The notes: a model not told the origin generated them from the letters alone. DNA of 64,000 bases from Oceanobacillus sp. CFH 90083 (GCF_009389585.1 NZ_VIYG01000003.1:62001-126000), one strand, 5' to 3'. Counted from the first letter of the stretch, positions 33,969 to 44,615 are shown. Numbers and translations are program-made.

Positions 33969-34388
33969 ATGAGTGATAAATTATTGAGAGTTGGAACTGC
34001 TTATATTCCAGTAACAAATGTAGAGCAATCAGCTGAATGGTATATAAATAAATTAGGTGCAGCTTTATCTTATAAAGATGAGGACAAGGCTATTTTAAAC
34101 CTTGCAAATCAAAGTTTTTTCCTGGTAAAGTCAAGCGAAAGGCAAAACTCTAATTTTACTGATATTTATGGCGAAGAACGTTTTTCCTTAACATTTGAAG
34201 TAGACGGGTTAGCATCTCTGCAAGCGCTGCATGAAGAATTAATAGCAAATGAGGTTAGAGTTGGAGAGATTGAAAACAGAGGGCATACAGGAAGGAATTT
34301 TGTTTTTTATGATTTAAACGGTAATAAATTTGATGTGTGGAGTGAACTTAGTCCGCATTTCAAAGAAAAATATTTAGAAGGAAAATAG
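33969..34388 (+). CDS. VOC superfamily protein
   Basis: 139 aa: VGTAYIPVTNVEQSAEWYIN opens module one and FSLTFEVDGLASLQALHEEL module two, ending in RNFVFYDLNGNKFDVWSEL with the terminal Glu ligand. Likely metal-binding antibiotic-resistance/dioxygenase-like fold; substrate unknown. AAAGGAG precedes ATG 33969. Confidence 0.83.
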   Translation: MSDKLLRVGTAYIPVTNVEQSAEWYINKLGAALSYKDEDKAILNLANQSFFLVKSSERQNSNFTDIYGEERFSLTFEVDGLASLQALHEELIANEVRVGEIENRGHTGRNFVFYDLNGNKFDVWSELSPHFKEKYLEGK

Positions 34389-34542
34389 TAATGAATTTGC
34401 CAGGAATTATAGTTATAGAAAAGAACATTCCAGAAAGAAATTATTCGATAAAACACTTTCTATATACATATAACAACCTCTCTTCTCAGGAGGAAGAAAG
34501 TAAAATTGGCTTATCAATAAATCCGTTATAACATACAAATAC

Positions 34543-34731
34543 TCAGTCATCCGGTCGATAGTTATTTTCCATAGCTCTTTTATGATTTAATGCGTGCAAA
34601 TCATAATTCAGTCTTTTTGTACACAACAACCCTCTTATGATAATATAATCATGGACAAATGAAAAGTAAGCAGAGTCTATATCTGCTTTATCATATTGGA
34701 TAAGTATGTAATCCATTATCCAACCATACAT
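34543..34731 (-). CDS. Uncharacterised 62-aa reading frame
   Basis: Reverse-strand frame encoding MYGWIMDYILIQYDKADIDS, then AYFSFVHDYIIIRGLLCTKR, ending HKRAMENNYRPDD. Composition looks protein-like, but no ribosome binding site is visible. The frame continues upstream to 34782, into the dihydrouridine synthase gene. It may be a remnant or spurious. Confidence 0.3.
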   Translation of the reverse strand: MYGWIMDYILIQYDKADIDSAYFSFVHDYIIIRGLLCTKRLNYDLHALNHKRAMENNYRPDD

Positions 34732-34751
34732 GAGAGGATTGAAATTGAAAA

Positions 34752-35732
34752 ATGGCAAATAATTTTTGGCGTGATTTACCACGACCGTTTTTTATATTGG
34801 CGCCGATGGAGGATGTAACGGATGTTGTTTTCCGTCACGTTGTAAGTAAAGCAGGCCGCCCGGATGTATTTTTTACAGAGTTTACGAATACGGAGAGCTA
34901 TTGTCATCCTGAGGGAATTTACAGTGTGCGGGGACGTTTGACTTTTACAGAGGACGAACAGCCGATGGTTGCGCACATCTGGGGGGACAAACCGGATAAT
35001 TTTCGTGAAATGAGCATTGGAATGGCGGAAATGGGATTCAAAGGTATCGATCTTAATATGGGATGTCCTGTGCCGAATGTTGCTTCTAAAGGAAAGGGGA
35101 GCGGACTGATTCTTCGCCCGGAAGTAGCTGCGGAAATTATCCAGGCTGCAAAAGCTGGCGGAATCCCTGTCAGTGTCAAGACAAGGCTTGGTTATTCGAA
35201 TGTAGATGAATGGCGTGACTGGCTGAAGCACGTATTCGAGCAGGATATAGCGAATCTCTCCATCCATTTGCGTACCAGAAGAGAAATGAGTAAAGTCGAT
35301 GCACATTGGGAATTAATTGGAGAAATTAAGAAGCTTCGTGATGAAATCGCTCCGGATACGATGCTGACGATTAATGGAGATATTCCAGATCGACAAACCG
35401 GATTAGAGCTTGTAGAAAAATATGGTGTCGATGGCGTGATGATTGGGCGAGGTATTTTTAAAAATCCATTCGCATTTGAAAAAGAGCCAAGAGAGCACAG
35501 CAGTGAGGAATTGCTGGACCTGTTACGGTTGCAGCTGGATCTGCATGATAAATATTCAGAGCTGGAGCCTCGTGCCTTCAAACCATTACGCCGATTCTTT
35601 AAAATCTATGTCCGCGGGTTTCGGGGTGCTAGTGAATTAAGACATCAATTGATGAGTACGGAAACAACGGATGAAGTTCGCGAATTGCTGGATACGTTTC
35701 ATGTGGAGAAGGAAGAAGTAACTCAATCATAA
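34752..35732 (+). CDS. tRNA-dihydrouridine synthase
   Basis: 326-aa FMN-dependent TIM barrel that reduces uridine in the tRNA D-loop. Seen: [20 protein letters not shown] at the N-terminus, the catalytic Cys105 in [26 protein letters not shown], and FMN phosphate-binding ITINGDI-like (here LTINGDI) plus [13 protein letters not shown]. Length is normal. The ribosome binding site is weak (GAGAGGA about 14 bases before ATG). Confidence 0.93.
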   Translation: MANNFWRDLPRPFFILAPMEDVTDVVFRHVVSKAGRPDVFFTEFTNTESYCHPEGIYSVRGRLTFTEDEQPMVAHIWGDKPDNFREMSIGMAEMGFKGIDLNMGCPVPNVASKGKGSGLILRPEVAAEIIQAAKAGGIPVSVKTRLGYSNVDEWRDWLKHVFEQDIANLSIHLRTRREMSKVDAHWELIGEIKKLRDEIAPDTMLTINGDIPDRQTGLELVEKYGVDGVMIGRGIFKNPFAFEKEPREHSSEELLDLLRLQLDLHDKYSELEPRAFKPLRRFFKIYVRGFRGASELRHQLMSTETTDEVRELLDTFHVEKEEVTQS

Positions 35733-35747
35733 TAGGGAGGCTATCTG

Positions 35748-36098
35748 ATGGCTAAACATCGTATATATACCATGAGCTTCGCAAGTGTTTATCCGCATTA
35801 TCTTACAAAAGCAGAGAAAAAAGGACGCACAAAGGAAGAAGTTGATGAAATCATTACTTGGCTGACAGGCTATAGTCAGGAAGAGCTGGAAACGCAAATT
35901 GAAAAAGAGGCGGACTTTGAAACATTTTTTGCCGAAGCTCCACAGCTGAATGCTTCCCGCTCCCTGATTACAGGTGTGATTTGCGGGATGCGTGTCGAGG
36001 ATATTGAAGAGCCGCTGATGCAGGAGATTCGTTATATGGATAAGCTGATTGATGAATTGGCGAAGGGGAAGGCAATGGAGAAGATTTTGAGGAAATAA
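35748..36098 (+). CDS. DUF2200 family protein
   Basis: 116 aa, soluble. The start [20 protein letters not shown] and the region [18 protein letters not shown] identify DUF2200, whose structure is helical; function unknown. ATG 35748 follows GGGAGG, 15 bases after the dihydrouridine synthase stop, so probably co-transcribed. Confidence 0.9.
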   Translation: MAKHRIYTMSFASVYPHYLTKAEKKGRTKEEVDEIITWLTGYSQEELETQIEKEADFETFFAEAPQLNASRSLITGVICGMRVEDIEEPLMQEIRYMDKLIDELAKGKAMEKILRK

Positions 36099-36112
36099 TA
36101 ATTGAGATGGAG

Positions 36113-36148
36113 AGACACTGATTCTGAAAAAGTCAGTGTCTTTATTTA
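36113..36148 (+). terminator. Rho-independent terminator after DUF2200
   Basis: AGACACTGA pairs with TCAGTGTCT, 11-base loop, then TTATTTATT. Confidence 0.75.
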
Positions 36149-36614
36149 TTGAGGATTTCTTTTGTTATAAATACTATCGACTGTATTTTTAAGTGGTTTA
36201 GTAATTCCAATGATATAAAATGGTATAAATATCACGCTTCATATTATCTAACATGTTTACCTATTTTAGTTTTGGAATTTTTGAGAGGAATTACTCTGTT
36301 TTTTGTCAGGTTACTCCGTTATAGGTGCTAGAGGGGGAGGGAAAATATTAGATGTTTCACGTAATTAATCCTTATGTCGTGGTATAATAGTATTGTTTGT
36401 TGTCATTGGAATTGTACTACTAAGAATAGTCTGGGTATACGTATCAACTAAGATGAGCAAAAACCATTGTGTGATTTGATATAGTAAAATATGGTTTTCA
36501 ATCTTTATTATTGATTTTGAATAAATCTTTATACCTAATTAATTTGAAGGGCTTTTCTGAATCGAGCAATTCTGGTGATTGACTATATATATATTACATA
36601 ATGGGAGGATTAGC
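36149..36614. other. Intergenic region upstream of the chemoreceptor
   Basis: A 60-codon TTG frame at 36149-36331 is hydrophobic but has no good site. An extended -10 TGGTATAATAG lies at 36380-36390, about 230 bases before the chemoreceptor. A start-less hydrophobic stretch follows (VLFVVIGIVLLRIVWVYV near 36390-36445), possibly a remnant. No firm gene. Confidence 0.35.
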
Positions 36615-38363
36615 ATGAAAAGATTGAATGTAAAGTCTATTAAAATGAAACTGATTATTTCTTCAATACTGCTTTTAACGGTTCCAATTATTGTACTCGG
36701 CTTTTTCAGTTACCAGAAGAGTTCTGACAGTTTATCTGAATTAGGAGAGACGAACTTAAAAAATAGCGTGGTGATGACAGTTGAATTAATTGAAACATTA
36801 AATAAAGCTGTTGAGAAGGGCGATTTGACGTTAGCAGAGGCACAGGAACAGGTGAAAGAATCCATCTTAGGTGAATTGAATAGTGATGGAACACGTCCGA
36901 TTAACGAAAATATAGACTTAGGTGAAAATGGTTATATGTTTGTTTTGGACGATGAAGGTAACCAAATGGCGCATCCTTTTATGGAGGGAGAAAATGTTTG
37001 GGAATCCATCGATCCGAATGGGGTGTATTCAACGCAGGAACTTATTAAAGCAGGGAATGATGGCGGAGGTTTTGTTTATTTTGATTGGCCGGTAAATAAT
37101 GATGAAAATTATATCGAACCGAAAGTGTCCTATTCGGAAAGAGATCCACATTGGGGATGGACGGTTGTATCGGGTACCTATATGATGGATTTTAATAAGC
37201 CTGCTGATGCTATTTTATATAATATTGTTTTAATAACGGCAGTAACTTTGGTTGTGGGTATGTCTGTGATTTGGATCTTTGCGAATAAGATTGCTGGGCC
37301 CATCGATAAGGTGTCAAAGCAAATGGACTTACTGGCTGACGGCGATCTTACAGCAGATGATATCATCGTTAAATCAAATGATGAGGTTGGAAGATTAGCT
37401 GATTCCATGAATCATATGCAGAACAGATTAAGAGATTTAGTATCCAATGTATCTGATGCGTCTAATAGAATGACAGGTCAGAGTGAAGGGTTAATGCAAT
37501 CATCGAATGAAGTGAAGGAAGGGTCAGAGCAAGTAGCGATCACTATGCAGGAACTGGCCACAGGCTCGGAAAAGCAGGCGGGCAGTGCAAGTGACCTATC
37601 AAATGCGATGCAAAATTTTGTTATGGAAGTGGAAAAGGCGCATGAAGCAGGAGCGCAGATTCATGAAACATCCGGCAATGTATTGAATTTGACAGAAGAG
37701 GGAAATCAGTCGATGCAGGTATCTAAAAAGCAAATGGAAAAGATTGATCAGATTGTGCAAGATGCAGTAGGAAAAGTAAAAGGCTTAGATGCACAATCAC
37801 AGGAAATATCCAAACTGGTCATTGTTATTAATGACATTGCTGAGCAAACAAATCTCCTTGCCTTAAATGCAGCTATTGAAGCAGCAAGAGCTGGTGAACA
37901 TGGAGCAGGATTTGCCGTTGTTGCAAGTGAAGTGAGAAAATTGGCCGAACAAGTTTCTAATTCTGCGAAGGATATTACTAAAATTGTGGCTAATGTTCAA
38001 AGTGAATCAAATGCGGTAGCGGAATCCTTGCTGGTCGGGTACAAGGAAGTGGAAGAAGGAACGAACCAAATTGAGTCGACCGGGGAGAAATTCAATGGTA
38101 TTAATCAAGCTGTAATGGAAATGGTTAACAATATTAGAGCAGTAACTGAAAACTTAGCAACGATTGCGGAGGACAGTCAGAAAATGAATCGTTCGATTGA
38201 AGAAATTGCAACGATAGCAGAAGAATCTGCGGCAGGAATTGAAGAGACTTCCGCATCCTCGCAACAAACGAGTGCCTCCATGGAAGGTGTGGCCCAAAGC
38301 TCAGGTGAGCTTGCTAAGCTAGCAGAAGAGTTAAATGGATTGGTAACGGAGTTTAACGTGTAA
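36615..38363 (+). CDS. Methyl-accepting chemotaxis protein with extracellular Cache sensor
   Basis: 582 aa. TM1 about residues 13-33; extracellular single Cache domain ([20 protein letters not shown], then [14 protein letters not shown]); TM2 about 207-228; HAMP about 229-283; then the long coiled-coil signaling domain with the hairpin tip [20 protein letters not shown]. It relays ligand binding to CheA/CheW. ATG 36615 follows GGGAGGA; the in-frame start at 36579 lacks a site. The ligand is probably a small organic acid by fold, not proven. Confidence 0.95.
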   Translation: MKRLNVKSIKMKLIISSILLLTVPIIVLGFFSYQKSSDSLSELGETNLKNSVVMTVELIETLNKAVEKGDLTLAEAQEQVKESILGELNSDGTRPINENIDLGENGYMFVLDDEGNQMAHPFMEGENVWESIDPNGVYSTQELIKAGNDGGGFVYFDWPVNNDENYIEPKVSYSERDPHWGWTVVSGTYMMDFNKPADAILYNIVLITAVTLVVGMSVIWIFANKIAGPIDKVSKQMDLLADGDLTADDIIVKSNDEVGRLADSMNHMQNRLRDLVSNVSDASNRMTGQSEGLMQSSNEVKEGSEQVAITMQELATGSEKQAGSASDLSNAMQNFVMEVEKAHEAGAQIHETSGNVLNLTEEGNQSMQVSKKQMEKIDQIVQDAVGKVKGLDAQSQEISKLVIVINDIAEQTNLLALNAAIEAARAGEHGAGFAVVASEVRKLAEQVSNSAKDITKIVANVQSESNAVAESLLVGYKEVEEGTNQIESTGEKFNGINQAVMEMVNNIRAVTENLATIAEDSQKMNRSIEEIATIAEESAAGIEETSASSQQTSASMEGVAQSSGELAKLAEELNGLVTEFNV

Positions 38364-38422
38364 ATCCTGAAGTTTGGCATTGGAATCAAGAAGGAAAATA
38401 TGGATATAAATGAAAACAACAA

Positions 38423-38458
38423 ACGCATGCTGGAATATAACTTTATTCCAGCATGCGT
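38423..38458. terminator. Shared bidirectional terminator
   Basis: Perfect 15-bp stem ACGCATGCTGGAATA / TATTCCAGCATGCGT with a 6-base loop between convergent genes. No strong T-run. Confidence 0.7.
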
Positions 38459-38471
38459 CATGAGCAAGCAT

Positions 38472-39470
38472 TTATCTTTTTCGAGACTTGATAAATCCAT
38501 CCACAGCATCCCAGGCTAATCCGATAATAAACAGAATAAGAATCCAGAAGGTGGACTGATTCCAAATCGCAGTTACCGTATCAAATGCCTCAGAACCAGC
38601 AGTAACCACACCAGCTTCTACTAATTGGTTCATAAATTCAGGATTCCAAAAATCAGGCCTGCTAATTATAAATAGTACTGCTGCCATAGAAACAGCATTC
38701 ACAATGGTTGTATAAATGGCCAGCCTATATGTCCACTTTCCTTTAACGAGCTTGAGACATTCTTTGATGATTCCTGTCCCGAACACGAGAAGAATCAATA
38801 ATAAATAGATGCCATAGGTTTGCTCATTTAAAAATGGAACAACACCATTGAATCCATCCCGAAATATCCAAACTCCAAAGTAGTCACTCGAAAAGGCAAG
38901 AAATACAATAATAATTGTGTAGAAAATAATTCCGATAATCGACTCACAGCGTTTGATCTGCCTTTTTTCATCTGGAATCGGCGGTAAATCAGAAGGCTTC
39001 CATTCCTGCCCCAGTAAATCTTTTTGCTTGTTTCCGTCATATAAATCGCCGATAGCAAACCAGAATGTCGTCCAGCCGAAAGCCATTGGCAGTACAGTAA
39101 CTAATCTGACAATCATATCAACAAAATAATTTAAAATAGATACAGGGTCTAAAATCGTTTGGATGATAAATCCGATACCTATGGAGGCACTTATAACAAT
39201 AAGAACAATTTTCAAGACTAATATATAGGAGTCGAAAAGCTCCGGACCAATCATATATTTCTTTGTGCCCCGATATTTATCAGCAAGCTCCCTTGGGCTT
39301 CCTAATTCTAACAATACTTCCTCTATATCACTTTCTTTCATGTCTTCCCGCTCAGTCCGCTCCTCCAGCATATCTTCAATTAACCCGCGCAGCTCATCAG
39401 CGATATCCTGACGCTGGGATGAAGGAAGCTTTTGGGTAACCGCATAAATATACCGATTAATTACCTCCAT
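38472..39470 (-). CDS. HAAS/DUF1700-like signaling domain membrane protein
   Basis: 332 aa. Residues 1-70 are the cytoplasmic HAAS helical domain (LPSSQRQDIADELRGLIEDM, then LLELGSPRELADKYRG). Six or so transmembrane helices follow. It is the partner of the PadR regulator encoded upstream, overlapping by 14 bases. ATG 39470 has AGAGGTG; GTG 39479 is an alternative. Compare the DUF1700/PadR pair at 6.4-7.3 kb. Function unknown, probably envelope-stress signaling. Confidence 0.87.
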   Translation of the reverse strand: MEVINRYIYAVTQKLPSSQRQDIADELRGLIEDMLEERTEREDMKESDIEEVLLELGSPRELADKYRGTKKYMIGPELFDSYILVLKIVLIVISASIGIGFIIQTILDPVSILNYFVDMIVRLVTVLPMAFGWTTFWFAIGDLYDGNKQKDLLGQEWKPSDLPPIPDEKRQIKRCESIIGIIFYTIIIVFLAFSSDYFGVWIFRDGFNGVVPFLNEQTYGIYLLLILLVFGTGIIKECLKLVKGKWTYRLAIYTTIVNAVSMAAVLFIISRPDFWNPEFMNQLVEAGVVTAGSEAFDTVTAIWNQSTFWILILFIIGLAWDAVDGFIKSRKR

Positions 39471-39819
39471 TTTCGTCACCTCTCTTAGGTTCTATTATCT
39501 GATCCAGGCTGGCAGCAATATTTTTCCATTCAACAACCAGTAAATCAAAAACTTCTTTTCCGGTTTGACTCAGGACATAATATTTCCTTGGCCTTGATTC
39601 ATTCGTGTCCCATTTACTATCCAGAAGTCCTTGTTTTTCCAATCTTCTCAGCAATGGATATAACGTTCCAGGCTCCACATGTATCCCTTTTTCATTAAGC
39701 ATTGTCACAAGTGAATATCCATATTGCGGCTCAGAAAGCTGGCTCAGCGCACCAATTGTAATGGTTCCTCTTCTCAATTCCAGCATGATTTTATCTAAAT
39801 GTTCATTTGCATCAGCCAT
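39457..39819 (-). CDS. PadR family transcriptional regulator
   Basis: 120 aa. Winged helix: LDKIMLELRRGTITIGALSQ, YGYSLVTMLNEKGIHVEPGT, LYPLLRRLEKQGLL and the wing SRPRKYYVLSQTGKEV. Second PadR-HAAS unit of the window but not a close copy of the first. ATG follows AGGAG. Autoregulation is likely through the dyad in its promoter. Confidence 0.92.
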   Translation of the reverse strand: MADANEHLDKIMLELRRGTITIGALSQLSEPQYGYSLVTMLNEKGIHVEPGTLYPLLRRLEKQGLLDSKWDTNESRPRKYYVLSQTGKEVFDLLVVEWKNIAASLDQIIEPKRGDENGGN

Positions 39820-39838
39820 ATCATCAACTCCTAAATTT

Positions 39839-39867
39839 ATTATAGTGTATGACGCACACTATTGTAA
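39839..39867 (-). promoter_or_regulatory. PadR operon promoter with operator dyad in the spacer
   Basis: On the reverse strand TTACAA (39867-39862), 17 bases, TATAAT (39844-39839). The dyad ATAGTGT-N7-ACACTAT (39842-39862) fills the spacer, resembling PadR operators of the ATGT/ACAT class. Confidence 0.7.
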
Positions 39868-40017
39868 AGTGCATATTAAAGTTTATTGCAAAATATTTAT
39901 TGAGCACGTATCCGTTTTCATAAAAGGCAATCATTTATAAAAAAGTTTGATACAATTGGGTAGGTGGATTTGAGTTGTAATTATTATAAAAGCGAGCTAT
40001 TTTAAGGAGGAATTTCT

Positions 40018-40542
40018 TTGGAATTTAAAACAGAAAGGTTATTCATCAGACCTTTTAATCAGGATGATTTACAGGATGTATTTCATATCTATCATAATGA
40101 TGCTGCCTGTCAATATCTCTTGCATGATAAGTGGACACATGAAAATAAACAGCAGGAGTTTCATAGAAAGCTCAAGAATAATGTACTTACAAAAGAGACG
40201 CCTTTAAATTTGGCAGTAGTAAGCGATGGAAAAGTAATCGGTGATTTATCCGTATGGTATACAGAAATGAAGGATACTGTTGAAATTGGTTACAGCTTTT
40301 CTCAAGAGGCTTCGGGAAAAGGCTATGCAACAGAGGCTGTGAGAGGTTTAGTGAAGAAGTTGTTTACTACATTTGAAGTGCATCGTATACAGGCTAATCT
40401 AGATGCAAGAAATGAAGCATCTCAAAAATTATGTGAGCGTATCGGGATGAGAAAAGAAGCGCATTTCATTCAGGATTTCTGGAGTAAAGGGGAATGGACA
40501 GATAGTATTGTTTATGGGATGCTGCATTCAGATTTGGATTAG
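40018..40542 (+). CDS. GNAT acetyltransferase, RimJ/RimL-like
   Basis: 174 aa. FKTERLFIRPFNQDDLQDVF is the standard Acetyltransf_3 opening; acetyl-CoA loop SQEASGKGYATEAVRGLV; Asn/Leu-rich IQANLDARNEASQKLCERIG. TTG start with AAGGAGG at good spacing. Probably acetylates an N-terminal amine or small molecule. Confidence 0.9.
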   Translation: MEFKTERLFIRPFNQDDLQDVFHIYHNDAACQYLLHDKWTHENKQQEFHRKLKNNVLTKETPLNLAVVSDGKVIGDLSVWYTEMKDTVEIGYSFSQEASGKGYATEAVRGLVKKLFTTFEVHRIQANLDARNEASQKLCERIGMRKEAHFIQDFWSKGEWTDSIVYGMLHSDLD

Positions 40543-40592
40543 ATGAATGTTTGGTATAATTTATAGTGACTAAATAAAAAAGAGGTGTCTTG

Positions 40593-40946
40593 ATGGATAG
40601 TCCTATCTTAAAACAGATTGGAACGGTGTTTATTCCGGTTAGTAATATAGAAAAAGCAAGAGACTGGTATTGTGATATTTTAGGCTTAAAAGCAGATGGA
40701 AAAGTCCTTTTCGGTCATCTCTATGTTATCCCTATGGAGGGCACAGGGATTGTATTAGATAGTAAGATTTATGCAAAGAATAATATTTTAAAAACACCAG
40801 CATTTCATCTGAATACGAAAAGTATTGAAGAAGCATTTCAATATATGAAAAATAAAGACGTTCATTTGGTTACAGAGATAGAACATAATCATTATTTTAA
40901 TTTTAAAGATCCTGATGGGAATATGCTGATGATTTGTGAATGTTAA
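40593..40946 (+). CDS. VOC superfamily protein
   Basis: 117 aa; IGTVFIPVSNIEKARDWYCD then LGLKADGK, and the final FKDPDGNMLMICEC with a terminal Glu. ATG 40593 (or TTG 40590) after AGAGGTG. 47 bases behind the acetyltransferase, possibly co-transcribed. Confidence 0.83.
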   Translation: MDSPILKQIGTVFIPVSNIEKARDWYCDILGLKADGKVLFGHLYVIPMEGTGIVLDSKIYAKNNILKTPAFHLNTKSIEEAFQYMKNKDVHLVTEIEHNHYFNFKDPDGNMLMICEC

Positions 40947-41132
40947 TTTAAAAAACAGAGGAACTGAACCAGGATTGGAACGATAAAAATAGAAGAATGA
41001 ACTTGGTAAAAGCAAATCAAGTATTTCTCAGAATGACATGTTACAGTCAGGCAAAAGGAGCTGGATGGTTGTTAAATATCGGAGTAAGTTAAGAGCATAC
41101 TCCGATATGATGCTTACGGAAAACTTCATGAT

Positions 41133-41819
41133 TTAACCCGGTTCCAAAGGTAAAAAAGCATAATCGCCATCTCTAAGAACCTCTCCTTTACGGATGGAAA
41201 TAGGATATTTAAAGACAGGACCATCTAATACCGTAGTATGGAATTCCCCGCCTTCTCCACAGGGATCGATACCGCGATCTTCAAGCTTCTTCACGTATTG
41301 ATGGTCCAGCGTTCTTCCTAAATCATCTTCCCGCATACCAAGTGATACATTAACGGTTACAACAATAGCAACGAATCCCAAGTCAATGAATTCTTTGACA
41401 GCTTGACGGTGATCCATTTCCCATAAAGGCATTGCCAGCTTTAATCCAGCTTTTTTGGTAACCTCATCGTGCCAGCAGCCATGCGCAGGCATATCCAGGT
41501 CACCAGTAACTAAAACTTCCGCTCCCTGATTTTTCGCTTTTTCCAAAAGCTCTATAAATACCTTTTCATAATCTTCCCAGCTTGCAGCGGCAGTATATGC
41601 AGGTAAGCCAATTGATTCCGCTTGGGCATGTATAATCTCTGGCGGCATGCCGTGAGACCTGGAACGTTTTCCTTCTTCCTCCATCATTACAATCAGCCCG
41701 ACAGCTTCCCCAACCTTCATCGATTTATAGAGAGCGAGGGAACCATCCTTTCCACCGCTGAAAGAAGTAATAAATTTATGATTGCGGGCATTATACTTCC
41801 AGTCCATTGATGCTGTCAT
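41133..41819 (-). CDS. PP-loop ATPase of the diphthine-ammonia ligase (Dph6) family
   Basis: 228 aa. The ATP pyrophosphatase loop SGGKDGSLALYKS lies at residues 21-33; further family motifs are GLIVMMEEEGKRSRSHGMP and VLVTGDLDMPAHGCWHDEV. In eukaryotes the family amidates diphthine; bacteria lack diphthamide, so the bacterial substrate is unknown. AAAGGAG is about 11 bases before ATG 41819; ATG 41807 is an alternative. Confidence 0.87.
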   Translation of the reverse strand: MTASMDWKYNARNHKFITSFSGGKDGSLALYKSMKVGEAVGLIVMMEEEGKRSRSHGMPPEIIHAQAESIGLPAYTAAASWEDYEKVFIELLEKAKNQGAEVLVTGDLDMPAHGCWHDEVTKKAGLKLAMPLWEMDHRQAVKEFIDLGFVAIVVTVNVSLGMREDDLGRTLDHQYVKKLEDRGIDPCGEGGEFHTTVLDGPVFKYPISIRKGEVLRDGDYAFLPLEPG

Positions 41820-41878
41820 TTATATTTTGCTCCTTTAGCGAATGACTTTTTCTTCCTTCATTTTATCATGTTTTTTAT

Positions 41879-42334
41879 TTATTTTGATGTGAAGCTTTTC
41901 TTAACAAAATTTATGATAGAGCCGACTGCTCCAATGATTGTACCTAATGCGATGCCAGTTGTAATGCTGCTGAAGAATGCAAATGTACGGGCAATGGCAT
42001 TTACTGCAGTTTGCGGCAGATTACTTAAATTACCTCCCAATTGAATAGGTGTATCCATAGTTATGTTCCATAAAATTTGGTGAACGATTGCTAAAAATAT
42101 CCCATAGAAAAAGCCGATGAGTAATAGAGATAAAAAGGCTCTGTTTACATTTTTCAAAACGATATAAGCAATCCATATGATAATTGGTGCAAAAACGAGT
42201 ATACTGTTTACCATACTGCCTTCTTCAATAATAGATAAATCGTGTAAAATCACTCGTGGGACACCTAGTAGCGAAAGTAATAGTAAAGTAAGCACAGATA
42301 CACCTAGATAATCAGTTATTTTTTGAAAAGACAT
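41879..42334 (-). CDS. Hypothetical membrane protein, 151 aa
   Basis: Four predicted transmembrane helices (about 10-30, 43-62, 66-90, 113-140) and a Lys-rich C-terminus. A Gly/Ala-rich last helix (TTGIALGTIIGAVGSIINFV) resembles small channel or holin-like proteins, but no family is recognised. AAAGGGG precedes ATG 42334. A 60-base gap separates it from the ligase gene downstream. Confidence 0.6.
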   Translation of the reverse strand: MSFQKITDYLGVSVLTLLLLSLLGVPRVILHDLSIIEEGSMVNSILVFAPIIIWIAYIVLKNVNRAFLSLLLIGFFYGIFLAIVHQILWNITMDTPIQLGGNLSNLPQTAVNAIARTFAFFSSITTGIALGTIIGAVGSIINFVKKSFTSK

Positions 42335-43018
42335 TGAGAAAACCCCTTTCTTGTTCGATATAACGATGTTTTATCTTGCTGTTTCATATAATAGGATGAA
42401 TAGCTTAAAGAAATCGAAACGATTTATTAAATATTTATTAAATCGTATGTGAGGTGTAGTTTGGTGTGGAAAAATCTCCTTTTTGTGTTTAAGATGTTCT
42501 GCTAATTTTTCAAAAGAATACTTCACTAATTAAACCTGCTTATACTCTTAGTATTGTTCCTGCTGAAATATTATCTGTGAATATACTTGTTGAAAAGTGA
42601 GTATATGGGGTACGGGATTGCCGGGGTAATTGTGTTTTTACGGGAAGATAATCGTATTTTTCATACGTATTCAACTTATATGCGCGGGTTGGATATCCTG
42701 TTATTTCCTTTGAATTATCTTGATTTAACACTGCTGGGCCGTCAGTGAAATATAAATAACATAATTTATCAGAGGCTTGAATGATAGTTGTTTGCAGCGT
42801 ATCATTCAAGCTCTTCTAAGCAATAAATCAATCGTTTGTTTAATCGTAAATGTACCGGTGGTTGTAAAGATGGAATAATAATTCTTGATTTTGATTAAAT
42901 GTTGGTTAGGAATAAACAGCATATCTTCATTTTGCTTATACCTGAAATTATGGTATATTGGAAAATCAAGAACTTCTATGTTGAAAAATGAAAAGGCTTG
43001 TATACAGGAGGCTATACG
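42335..43018. other. Intergenic region with a possible reverse-strand remnant
   Basis: A reverse frame at 42540-42809 (TTG start, 89 codons, no good ribosome binding site) encodes protein-like sequence such as YLPVKTQLPRQSRTPYTHFS, and may be a decayed gene. Otherwise AT-rich spacer. Confidence 0.3.
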
Positions 43019-43618
43019 TTGGACGAGAATGTATTCAATCAAATTGCAAAAAAATATGACACAGAAGATCGAAAACAGATTGCAGCTATCATTGCCGATG
43101 AGATAAAGAACACATTGACTGATAAGCAATACCGCTCTATCTTGGATTATGGCGGAGGGACAGGCTTAGTTACCTTTCAACTGGCAGATCAATTTGAAAA
43201 GGGCTGGCTGGTTGATTCCTCTCAGGAAATGATTCAAGTTGCTCAAGGTAAAATAGATCAGCAGCAATTAAAGCATTTCGAAGCAATAGAATGTAACTTA
43301 GCAGAAGAAGACAATTTGAATGTAAAAGCAGATGTCATTGTCTTATCCTTGGTTTTGCTGCATGTGCCAGATATTGTTCCGCTTCTGCAAAAATTAAGCA
43401 AGCTGCTCAATCCCAATGGTCTGTTTATCATTGTAGATTTTGATAAAAATGAAAAGATACAACACCCGAAAGTGCATAATGGTTTTACAGAAGCGGAAAT
43501 AAATCAAGCATTAAATGATGCCGGATTTCGGGATATGAAAATGCATACTTTTTATCATGGAAGTAATATCTTTATGAACCAAGATGCGTCTTTATTTATT
43601 TCGACAAGTACAAGATGA
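43019..43618 (+). CDS. Class I SAM-dependent methyltransferase
   Basis: 199 aa. SAM motif I ILDYGGGTGLVTFQLADQF, acidic motif LVDSSQEM, motif II VIVLSLVLLHVPDI, then LNPNGLFIIVDFDKN. TTG 43019 is the start: CAGGAGG lies 7 bases upstream. Acceptor substrate unknown. Confidence 0.88.
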   Translation: MDENVFNQIAKKYDTEDRKQIAAIIADEIKNTLTDKQYRSILDYGGGTGLVTFQLADQFEKGWLVDSSQEMIQVAQGKIDQQQLKHFEAIECNLAEEDNLNVKADVIVLSLVLLHVPDIVPLLQKLSKLLNPNGLFIIVDFDKNEKIQHPKVHNGFTEAEINQALNDAGFRDMKMHTFYHGSNIFMNQDASLFISTSTR

Positions 43619-43721
43619 ATATAAAAAGGGCAAGGAGATGTTATTCTCGTTGCCCTTTAACGATATTACGGGATCTTTCTGTGATTTGGCACAGGTTCAT
43701 CCAGATTTAGAAGGATGATAT

Positions 43722-44615
43722 CTAAGTTCTTGTCACAGGTTTGTTCTTCCGATTAGCCACTCTGGATGCTCCGATTAATATGGCAATCCCCATAATTAAA
43801 AGACAGATACCAAGCCAAGCGGTTGTATTTAAGCTTTCTCCTAACAGGAATACTCCTAATAATGCTGCTGTTAAAGGCTCTGCCAAAGCAAGTGTTACCG
43901 CAGTCGAGGGAGAGACTTTAGCCAGCCCTTTGGCGAAAAAGAAATAGGCTATCCCTGTAGCTACAACCCCCAGTTGAATACTTACGCCGATACCCTGCAA
44001 GCTCGCCACCCATGACATATCAAAGATAAACAGAAATGGAGCGAGAAACATCGCACTGAGTGTAAAAACTACTGCCACAACATTTAAGGATGGGAATTTT
44101 TGAACCATATCTCTGCTGGCAAGGGTATAGCCGGCAAAGGAGAGCCCTGCACCTAAAGCCATTATGACACCGACAGGATCTACATAAGCGGATGCTCTGT
44201 TTACAAACAATAGAATACAGCCGGTAATGGATAGAAAAGTAGAGCACCACCAGATTCTTGAGGGGCGGGCTTTAAAAAATATCCATTCCAGGAGTCCCGA
44301 TAAAATGGGCGCACTGCCGATTGCTACGACTGTTCCGATAGCCACGCCGGTGATGGTGACAGCAGAGAAAAATAACGGCTGATATAAAGCCATACTTAAA
44401 GCAGCCAGGATAGTAGCTTTCATTGGCCAATTTTTCAGCTCCATTTTGCCGAATAAGAGAACAAGAAATAATAAAAAAAGACCGCCGACTGCTAAGCGGA
44501 TGGTGCCAATCGCAATGGGATGTGCACTTTCTGGTGCGAAAGCCTGTGTTGTCCCAGTTGTTCCCCACAGTACAGCAGTAAACAGGATAAGAAAAGCAGA
44601 AAATTTTCCTTGCAT
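43722..44615 (-). CDS. EamA family (DMT superfamily) transporter
   Basis: 297 aa, ten predicted transmembrane helices in two EamA repeats (ILFTAVLWGTTGTTQAFAPE; second repeat GVIMALGAGLSFAGYTLASR). Likely exporter of an amino acid or other metabolite. ATG 44615 has GGAGTG; the start at 44654 is less likely. It follows an AraC-type regulator on the same strand. Confidence 0.9.
   Translation of the reverse strand: MQGKFSAFLILFTAVLWGTTGTTQAFAPESAHPIAIGTIRLAVGGLFLLFLVLLFGKMELKNWPMKATILAALSMALYQPLFFSAVTITGVAIGTVVAIGSAPILSGLLEWIFFKARPSRIWWCSTFLSITGCILLFVNRASAYVDPVGVIMALGAGLSFAGYTLASRDMVQKFPSLNVVAVVFTLSAMFLAPFLFIFDMSWVASLQGIGVSIQLGVVATGIAYFFFAKGLAKVSPSTAVTLALAEPLTAALLGVFLLGESLNTTAWLGICLLIMGIAILIGASRVANRKNKPVTRT

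Noticed and set aside
36149..36331. 60-codon hydrophobic frame before the chemoreceptor
   Set aside because: TTG start without a ribosome binding site, directly after a terminator; not supported.
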